In this document: piece by piece, positions 27,471-34,120 of the stretch
How positions within the stretch are numbered: the stretch's first letter is position 1
How the letters are laid out: the number at the start of each line of letters is the position of its first letter
Source: Propionibacteriaceae bacterium
GTDB taxonomy: Bacteria > Actinomycetota > Actinomycetes > Propionibacteriales > Propionibacteriaceae
Direction of reading: 5' to 3'
DNA: 34,120 bases
NCBI GenBank assembly: GCA_009778725.1
Contig: WRFP01000004.1
Coordinates: 1-34,120 of the forward strand
Made by a program: the position numbers and the translations under genes
Notes under the pieces: generated by a model
Databases searched by the model: none
Told to the model about the DNA's origin: nothing
What the model saw: the letters and a program-made list of their open reading frames with translations, nothing else

Positions 27471-28817
27471 TTGTCAATGGATGCACCGAACATGAAGATA
27501 CATACTCAACAACCAGACCCTTCTATGGACGAGTGTCCGTTCTTTCAGGACCACTCCGCGACCCCGCCCCCTGTCTTATCCGGGGTTCACATGCTCTGTG
27601 TCGGCTTGAGTCACCGCGAAGCCCAGCCAGACCAATTGGCGCTTTTGGCTGACGCCGAAAACCAGGTCCGCGACTACCTGACAGCCCACATCGGTGGCGA
27701 GATCGAAGGCATGGTTGTCCTGGCCACCTGCAACCGGTTCGAAATCTACCTCGACGCCAACGCCTTCCATTCCGGGGTGGGTATCGCGATGGCGGCTGTC
27801 AACGCGGCGATCCCTGACCTCGGCCATCAGCTCTCGGAGGCGTTCTACTGCCACAGCGGAGCCGGTGCGATTGAGCACCTCTACCGGGTGTCAGCCGGAC
27901 TGGAATCGATGGTCGTCGGCGAATCCGAGATCGCCGGTCAGGTCAAGCGGGCGCTGAAGGCAGCCGGAACCCACATCTCACCGAGGTTGCGCCGGGCTTT
28001 CCAGGGCGCCTTGACCTCGTGGAAAGCCATCGCCAGCCAAACCGGGCTGGCCGCCGTCGGTCGCTCCCTGGCCGCCGTCGGCCTGGACATGGCAGCACAC
28101 GAGACGACCCGCGACGGATCCGGTCTTCTCCTGCCGCCCTGGGCCGACACCAACGTTGTGATCCTGGGGACCGGCCAGTACGCCGGGACAGTCGTGGCCG
28201 AACTGACACGCCGGGGCTGCCAGCACATGAGCGTCTACTCCGCTTCTGGCAATGCCACGAGCTTCGCGGCCACCCACCCGGTCAGTGTCACCGAAGATTT
28301 GACTGCCGCCGTCCGCGACGCCGACCTCGTGGTCGCGGCCAGCGGCAGCGGCCCCGCCAAAGTCGACGTGGGAATTCTGCAAGACTCCGCCGCCCATGTG
28401 GTCGTGGACCTCAGCGGTGGCGTGGATGTCGCCCCCGATCTTCCTGTCCGCGTCATCGGCCTGGAAGAGATCGGCGACCATGCCCCGCCCGCCTGCCAGG
28501 ATTCGGTCGACCAGGCCGAAGCTCTGGTGGTGTCCAGCGTGGCCGCCCTGCTCCAGGACGAACTGGGCCGGGGGGCGGCTCCGGCGATCACCGCCATGCG
28601 CAGTTATGTCACCGACATCATCGATGCCGAACTCGCCCGTGCCCGCTCCATTTATCCCCCCGAGGTCGCCGCCGCTGTGGAATGGTCCTTGCACCGGGTC
28701 AGCAGCGCGCTGTTGCATCACCCCAGCGTGGCCGCGGCCGAACTGGCCCGCATCGGGCGGATGGCCGAATACCACCAAGCCCTGGAGACCCTGTTCGGCA
28801 TCCAAGTGGAGTCCTGA
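27471..28817 (+). CDS. hemA: Glutamyl-tRNA reductase, probable N-terminal extension
   Basis: LCVGLSHREA, VVLATCNRFEIYL (catalytic Cys), HLYRVSAGLESMVVGESEIAGQVKRAL. Start uncertain: TTG 27471 (GGAGG 11 nt upstream), ATG 27477, 27492, 27525 or 27591. Confidence 0.93.
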   Translation: MSMDAPNMKIHTQQPDPSMDECPFFQDHSATPPPVLSGVHMLCVGLSHREAQPDQLALLADAENQVRDYLTAHIGGEIEGMVVLATCNRFEIYLDANAFHSGVGIAMAAVNAAIPDLGHQLSEAFYCHSGAGAIEHLYRVSAGLESMVVGESEIAGQVKRALKAAGTHISPRLRRAFQGALTSWKAIASQTGLAAVGRSLAAVGLDMAAHETTRDGSGLLLPPWADTNVVILGTGQYAGTVVAELTRRGCQHMSVYSASGNATSFAATHPVSVTEDLTAAVRDADLVVAASGSGPAKVDVGILQDSAAHVVVDLSGGVDVAPDLPVRVIGLEEIGDHAPPACQDSVDQAEALVVSSVAALLQDELGRGAAPAITAMRSYVTDIIDAELARARSIYPPEVAAAVEWSLHRVSSALLHHPSVAAAELARIGRMAEYHQALETLFGIQVES

Positions 28818-28893
28818 TGGTCGTCGCAGTGGATTCCCACACCCGGGAGCGTGCTGAAAATTCACCCCTTTCCCGAAAGGTAGACAATTCGCT

Positions 28894-29895
28894 ATGACTA
28901 TTGATTCACGCCGTCGTCCGCGACGTCTGCGCAGCACAGCGGCAATGCGCCGTCTGACAGCAGAAACACGGCTCAATCCTGCCGGTTTGGTCCTGCCCAT
29001 GTTCGTCCAGGAGGGCATCAGCGAGCCCGTGGAACTAGACTCATTGCCTGCCGTCAAGCGCCACACACTGGACTCCCTGGCCCGCGCTGCCGCCGAGGCT
29101 GCCAAGGCCGGTTTGGGCGGAGTCATGCTGTTCGGCGTCCCCGCCACCGACAAGAAGGACCCCTTCGGCAGCCAGGCGGTCGCCGAGGACGGAATCTTGA
29201 ATCGTGCTTTGGCAACAGTACGGGCGGAAGTCGGCGACGCGCTGGTGGTCATGGCCGACACCTGCCTGGACGAGTTCACCACCCACGGGCACTGCGGCGT
29301 CCTCGCGGCAGACGGATCGGTGGACAATGACGCGACCCTGGAGATCTACGGTGCGCAGGCGGTGGCTCAGGCCAGGGCCGGGGCGCACGTGGTCGGGCCC
29401 TCGGGCATGATGGACCACCAGGTGGCCGCCATCCGGGACGCCCTCGACGCGGCGGGGCTTCAGAACACCTCGATCCTGGCCTACGCGGCCAAGTACACGT
29501 CGGCCTTCTACGGCCCCTTCCGGGAAGCCGTCGCCTGCTCCCTCGAGGGCGACCGGCGGTCCTACCAGATGGATCCGGCCAACCGGCGCGAAGGACGGCT
29601 GGAAACCAGCCTCGACATCGCCGAGGGCGCCGACATGGTGATGGTCAAACCCGCCGGCTACTTCCTGGACGTGCTGGCGGATATCGCCGCAACCAGCCCT
29701 GTCCCGGTGGCCGCGTACCAGGTCTCGGGCGAGTACGCGATGATCCAGGCCGCAGCCCGCAATGGCTGGATCGACGGGCCCGCAGCCCTGCGCGAATCAG
29801 TCTTGTCTATTCACCGTGCCGGGGCCGATGTGGTACTGACCTACGCCGCCATGGAACTGGCCCGGGAATGCTGCGACACCTGCGACTGTTGCTGA
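28894..29895 (+). CDS. hemB: Delta-aminolevulinic acid dehydratase (porphobilinogen synthase)
   Basis: [91 protein letters not shown]. Confidence 0.97.
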   Translation: MTIDSRRRPRRLRSTAAMRRLTAETRLNPAGLVLPMFVQEGISEPVELDSLPAVKRHTLDSLARAAAEAAKAGLGGVMLFGVPATDKKDPFGSQAVAEDGILNRALATVRAEVGDALVVMADTCLDEFTTHGHCGVLAADGSVDNDATLEIYGAQAVAQARAGAHVVGPSGMMDHQVAAIRDALDAAGLQNTSILAYAAKYTSAFYGPFREAVACSLEGDRRSYQMDPANRREGRLETSLDIAEGADMVMVKPAGYFLDVLADIAATSPVPVAAYQVSGEYAMIQAAARNGWIDGPAALRESVLSIHRAGADVVLTYAAMELARECCDTCDCC

Positions 29896-29992
29896 GCCCC
29901 ACTGCACCGCTGGAACCCGGGTGCCGCTTACCCCGGCAGCACTCACCACACCAGACCCAACCCCGGTTCAGGCCGGCACAAAAGGAGAAAAG

Positions 29993-31303
29993 ATGAGCAC
30001 CGCATTCGACCAGGCCCGTAAAGTCATGCCCGGCGGAGTGTCCTCCCCGGTCCGAGCGTTCGGCTCGGTGGGAGGATCGCCAGTATTCATCCAGGAAGCC
30101 AAGGGGGCGTACGTCACCAGCATCGAGAATCGCCAGTATGTCGACCTCGTCGGCTCGTGGGGACCGGCCCTGTTGGGCCATGCCCACCCGGATGTGGTCC
30201 AGGCCGTGGTGGAGGCCGCCGGGCGCGGCTTGTCGTTCGGGGCGCCCACCCTGGGCGAGACCGAGTTGGCCACGCTGATCGGACAGCGCGTCGGCGGCAT
30301 CGACAAGGTCCGGTTCACGTCGACCGGGACCGAAGCCGTGATGAGCGCGGTCAGGCTGGCCCGCGGTTTCACCGGCAGGGATCTGATCATCAAGTTCGCC
30401 GGGTGCTACCACGGCCATTCCGACGCCCTTCTGGCAGCGGCCGGGTCGGGCGTGGCCACAGCCGGGCTCCCCGGGTCAGCCGGAGTCACCGCCGGCGCCG
30501 CCCACGACACGCTGGTCCTCCCCTACAACGACCTGGAGGCGCTGCACGCAGCCTTCGACCACCACGGAACCTCGATCGCCGCCGTCGTCACCGAGGCTGC
30601 TGCCGCAAACATGGGCATTGTGCCGCCCCTGCCCGGGTTCAACGCCGCAATCCGTGAGCTGACCCGCGCACACGGGGCCCTGATGATCCTCGACGAGGTC
30701 CTGACCGGCTTCCGGGTTTCTCCCGCCGGATGGTGGGGCCTCGAGGGGCGTACCGAAGGATGGACCCCCGACCTGTACACCTTCGGCAAAGTCACCGGCG
30801 GAGGTCTGCCCCTGGCGGCCCTGGCAGGCCCAGCCGGGATCATGGACCTGCTTGCACCGCTTGGACCGGTCTACCAGGCGGGAACACTGTCCGGAAACCC
30901 GCTGGCCGTGGCCGCCGGGTTGTCGACGCTGAGGCTGGCCGACGACGCGGCCTACGCCAGGATCGACAGCTTCGCCGACCACTTGGAAACTATCGTCAGT
31001 CAACGGCTCAATGCCGCCGGTGTACCCCACCGGGTCCAGCGCGCAGGCTCATTGCTGAGCATCTTCTGGGGTGAATCCCCGGCCGCGGCGCCGGTGCTCA
31101 CCTACGATGACGCGCTGCGGCAGGACACCGCCTTGTTCGCTCACTTCTTCCACTCCATGCTCGACCAGTCAGTTCTGCTGCCCCCGTCGGCCTTCGAGGC
31201 CTGGTTCATCTCAGCCGCCCATGGCGACAAGGAATTGGAGTTCTTGGACGCCGCACTGGCCAAGGCCGCGGCATCGGTCGGTACTGGGCAATCAGCACAC
31301 TGA
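29993..31303 (+). CDS. hemL: Glutamate-1-semialdehyde 2,1-aminomutase
   Basis: [113 protein letters not shown] before ATG 29993. Confidence 0.97.
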   Translation: MSTAFDQARKVMPGGVSSPVRAFGSVGGSPVFIQEAKGAYVTSIENRQYVDLVGSWGPALLGHAHPDVVQAVVEAAGRGLSFGAPTLGETELATLIGQRVGGIDKVRFTSTGTEAVMSAVRLARGFTGRDLIIKFAGCYHGHSDALLAAAGSGVATAGLPGSAGVTAGAAHDTLVLPYNDLEALHAAFDHHGTSIAAVVTEAAAANMGIVPPLPGFNAAIRELTRAHGALMILDEVLTGFRVSPAGWWGLEGRTEGWTPDLYTFGKVTGGGLPLAALAGPAGIMDLLAPLGPVYQAGTLSGNPLAVAAGLSTLRLADDAAYARIDSFADHLETIVSQRLNAAGVPHRVQRAGSLLSIFWGESPAAAPVLTYDDALRQDTALFAHFFHSMLDQSVLLPPSAFEAWFISAAHGDKELEFLDAALAKAAASVGTGQSAH

Positions 31304-31314
31304 GCAAGGAGTCG

Positions 31315-31362
31315 GAGCACCTACCGTACTGGCGTCTTTTCGCGCCCAGCTGGGTGGTGCTC
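31315..31362. terminator. Candidate bidirectional terminator between convergent hemL and alpha/beta hydrolase
   Basis: Inverted repeat GAGCACC (31315-31321) / GGTGCTC (31356-31362) in the 84-bp convergent gap, with inner palindrome CCCAGCTGGG. Confidence 0.4.
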
Positions 31363-31387
31363 AACAACCCTTGTGCGTTTATCCTTC

Positions 31388-32320
31388 TCAGGCCGGGTTC
31401 CACATCCAGTCGGAACTCACCCACAGCCGGTGCAGGGCGTTCAACAAAGCTGGAATGAATTGGTCCGGAAGGTCGACCATGGGCGAGTGGCCACCCTCGG
31501 GGAAGACTTCCATGGTGGCCCGCTCGCCGAACAGTTCCTTGGTCTGGTACGCCCATTCGATCGGAATCCAGGTGTCCTTGGCCCCGTGAATGATCGAAAC
31601 TGGGCACATGATCTTGTCCATGCGCCGCGAACCCGCAGCCACCAGAGAAGGCCTGGACGAGATGTTGAAGTTGATCACCGCGTGGTTGGCGTCCACCATG
31701 TTGCGCTGCTTCAGCATGGCTTCCATGTAGAGCCCTTCAGTGGGATCACTGGTGTGACGAATTGTCTTGACGAAGGCGCCCCAGATCCCCTGGAGGGAAT
31801 CGAGATTGCCTTGTGCCAGGGCCCCCAGGACCGGGGAGACATGGCTCATATGAGCAGCGATCTCCTCCTTGGTTTTCAAGGGACGGTTCAGCAAGGGGGT
31901 GCCACGATCGTCGACGGCATAGAGCCGGTATCCGGTGGGTGGGACAGACTCGACCAAGATCAGTTGCAGGACCAGGTCCGGCCTGTCCGCGGCGACCTCC
32001 ATCGCCACTGCGCCGCCGGTCGACCAACCAACCAGACTGAATGGCGGAATCTGAAGGATGTCTATAAAGGCTTCCATGTCCTCGGCCAATTCATGGACCG
32101 TATCTATGGCGTGGTTGTACGTCGAATCGCCGCACCCGCGCGAGTCGATCGCGTACACCGTGAACTCGTCTTCAAGGACTTCCATTGTCGTCTGCCAATG
32201 GACAGAACTCGCCCTGTTTCCATGTAGAAGAACGATCGTCTGGCTCGCCGTACCACATTGCCGATACGCCAGTGTCTCACCATTAGGCAATGACACCTCT
32301 TTGACAGGATATTGCTTCAT
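31388..32320 (-). CDS. Alpha/beta hydrolase
   Basis: IVLLHGNRASSVHW, SLVGWSTGGAVAMEVA (nucleophile elbow GWSTGG), HGAKDTWIP, FPEGGHSPMVDLPDQF; GGAGG upstream. Confidence 0.92.
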   Translation of the reverse strand: MKQYPVKEVSLPNGETLAYRQCGTASQTIVLLHGNRASSVHWQTTMEVLEDEFTVYAIDSRGCGDSTYNHAIDTVHELAEDMEAFIDILQIPPFSLVGWSTGGAVAMEVAADRPDLVLQLILVESVPPTGYRLYAVDDRGTPLLNRPLKTKEEIAAHMSHVSPVLGALAQGNLDSLQGIWGAFVKTIRHTSDPTEGLYMEAMLKQRNMVDANHAVINFNISSRPSLVAAGSRRMDKIMCPVSIIHGAKDTWIPIEWAYQTKELFGERATMEVFPEGGHSPMVDLPDQFIPALLNALHRLWVSSDWMWNPA

Positions 32321-32594
32321 CCTACCCTCCCTCGAACATGAGACGCCTCACGCCCGTACATCACTTTCTAGCCCTGCTCTTGGCGTCCTCTTACAAGATT
32401 ATCCGGGTTGACAAATCCTTGCAGCCATGCAGCAAAAATTCTTGTTAAATCCACTGGGTCACGGCCCCTACGCAGCACCTACGGTCAGTGGATTCCCAGA
32501 TTCATTGAGTCAGGTAAGCCAATATGATCAGGGTATCACCCCGATAGCATCAAACTGTGTCGATGACATGTGACGAGATGGACAGTGGAACGTG

Positions 32595-33398
32595 CTAACC
32601 CCCCAGCATGTGGTCCACCGCTTCACGCAGACGAACTGCGCTGGACCCAGCGTACAGGATTTCCCTGGAGACCGAGGGAAGTATCAAGGCATCTGTCCCG
32701 GCGAACAGGGTGTCCAGGGCGGAGATGGTGCCACCTTGAGCACCGATTCCGGGCACCAGGACACACGCCTGGAAATCCGAAAGGTCGACTCCGATGCTGT
32801 CATGGGTGCCACCGACCACCAAACCGACGGCGTTTGCCCCACTGAGTTGATTGCGCCGGTGAGCCTGGTCCACCACAGTTTGGGCGATTACGGTTCCTGA
32901 GGCAGTTCGGCCCATTTGGATATCAGTTCCCTCGGGATTGGAGGTACGGGCCAGGACGTAGACCCCGCGGTGGTTGGCTTCAGCCAGGTCGAGCGCCGGT
33001 TTCAGAGCATCGAAACCGAGGTAGGGACTTACCGTAATAGCATCTACGCCCATCGGACCATCCCCGAGATAGGCACGTGCGTAGGCGTCCATGGTCGAGC
33101 CGATGTCGCCGCGTTTGACGTCCAGAATGACCAGCGCTCCGCTCTGGCGGGCGGCGTACACGCACTTCTCCAGGACGGCGATCCCACCCGAGCCCCACTG
33201 TTCGAAAAAGGCCGACTGGGGTTTGAACGCCGCCACCTTGTCGCCCAGCGCGTCGACGGTTCCCAGGGCGACCTTCTCGACCCCCGCCAGATTCTGGCCC
33301 ACTCCCCACGCGTCCAGGACTCCCGGATGGGGATCGATGCCCACACACAGGGCTCCGACCTCGGCAACCTGGGCCGACAGACGTGAAAAGTACGTCAT
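32595..33398 (-). CDS. pyrF: Orotidine 5'-phosphate decarboxylase
   Basis: LCVGIDPHPGVLDAWG, FKPQSAFFEQWG, LVILDVKRGDIGSTMDAYARAYLG, LVVGGTHD; ATG 33398 overlaps pyrD stop. Confidence 0.96.
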   Translation of the reverse strand: MTYFSRLSAQVAEVGALCVGIDPHPGVLDAWGVGQNLAGVEKVALGTVDALGDKVAAFKPQSAFFEQWGSGGIAVLEKCVYAARQSGALVILDVKRGDIGSTMDAYARAYLGDGPMGVDAITVSPYLGFDALKPALDLAEANHRGVYVLARTSNPEGTDIQMGRTASGTVIAQTVVDQAHRRNQLSGANAVGLVVGGTHDSIGVDLSDFQACVLVPGIGAQGGTISALDTLFAGTDALILPSVSREILYAGSSAVRLREAVDHMLGG

Positions 33399-34120
33399 GA
33401 CACACCTCCTGGGGACCCTGCCCGGCACGCGTTGATCCCGGCCACCAACCCGGGGCCGGAATAGATGAATCCTGTGTAGACCTGGACGGCCACGGCACCC
33501 AGATCCAGCATGACCCAGGCGTCGGCCACCGTCATGATCCCCCCCGACGCGATGACCGGCAGTCCGGCGCCCACAGCCCGGGCCACCACCGCGCGCGAAC
33601 GCCGGGCCAGCGGCGCCCCGGAGAGCCCCCCAGCCTGGCGGGCATAGCCCTGTTCGCTCCGGGCGATCGCCTGCCGGGACAAGGTGGTGTTGGTGGCGAT
33701 CAGACCCGACGCCCCGGCACGTACTGCCGCTTCCAGCAGGTCGTCCAGTCCCTCGTCGCTCAGGTCGGGGGCCAGCTTGACGAAAACCGGGACTTTGCCC
33801 AGGTCAGTCGCGCGGGCCACCAGGGCCGAGACGAGATCCTGGATCGCACCCTTGGCTTGGAGGTCGCGCAAACCAGGGGTGTTCGGGCTGGACACATTGA
33901 CGGCCACATAGTCCGCATACCCGGATACGGTCTCCAGGGAAACGAGGTAATCGTCCACCGCCTGGTCGAGATCCACGAGCTTGGTCTTCCCGATGCTGAT
34001 CCCCAGGGGAAGGCCCAGGGTGTTCTGGCCACGCCGAACCCCCCAGGATTCGAGGCGGCGGGCCAGGGCTTCGGCGCCGTGATTATTGAAACCCATACGG
34101 TTGATCAGCGCGTGCGAGTG
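33395..34120 (-). CDS. pyrD: Dihydroorotate dehydrogenase (quinone), N-terminus truncated by window edge
   Basis: RMGFNNHGAEALARRL, LGISIGKTKLVDLDQAVDDYL, YVAVNVSSPNTPGLRDLQ, VFVKLAPDLSDEGLDDLLEAA, VIASGGIMTVADAW, VQVYTGFIYSGPGLV. Reading frame continues past 34096 to the edge. Confidence 0.95.
   Translation of the reverse strand, partial: HSHALINRMGFNNHGAEALARRLESWGVRRGQNTLGLPLGISIGKTKLVDLDQAVDDYLVSLETVSGYADYVAVNVSSPNTPGLRDLQAKGAIQDLVSALVARATDLGKVPVFVKLAPDLSDEGLDDLLEAAVRAGASGLIATNTTLSRQAIARSEQGYARQAGGLSGAPLARRSRAVVARAVGAGLPVIASGGIMTVADAWVMLDLGAVAVQVYTGFIYSGPGLVAGINACRAGSPGGVS

Noticed and set aside
27978-29327. 449-aa minus-strand ORF over hemA/hemB
   Set aside because: Antisense to two well-supported hem genes; long shadow ORFs are expected at high GC and the translation has no recognisable domain.
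1-34120. Mobile element, prophage or defence island
   Set aside because: No transposase, integrase, phage structural, restriction or toxin-antitoxin motifs were seen; the region is mainly housekeeping. Lhr is a chromosomal repair-type helicase here with no defence partners.

Overview
This 34.1 kb window is a high-GC actinobacterial chromosome segment made mostly of conserved housekeeping genes. I see no CRISPR array, transposase, integrase or phage gene. In order it contains: thrS (C-terminus cut off), hpf, comF-like, lpqB-mtrB-mtrA and gatB-gatA-gatC (all minus strand); an O-methyltransferase and a stand-alone HxxxD condensation/acyltransferase-like gene (plus); a very large Lhr-type helicase (minus); an S9 peptidase (plus); a translationally coupled moxR-DUF58-VWA-VWA-yggS/PLPBP cluster (minus); an orphan single-pass membrane protein with a Pro/Ser tail (plus); a tRNA with anticodon CAU; yqeY-like, serC, hemA, hemB and hemL (plus); an alpha/beta hydrolase, pyrF and pyrD (minus, pyrD cut off). 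The strongest candidates for something undescribed are three. (1) The moxR/orphan-gene intergenic region has mutually exclusive repeats: CCCGAATC can close an 8-bp local hairpin or be part of a perfect 16-bp long-range pairing that starts right after a possible ATG. (2) An in-frame N-terminal extension of HemA carries a Cys-Pro-Phe-Phe motif resembling a heme-regulatory motif, and HemB just downstream has a mixed Cys/Asp/Cys metal site and a Cys-rich tail. (3) The acyltransferase has a dyad-rich promoter and leader. All calls come from reading the sequence; no searches or folding programs were run.
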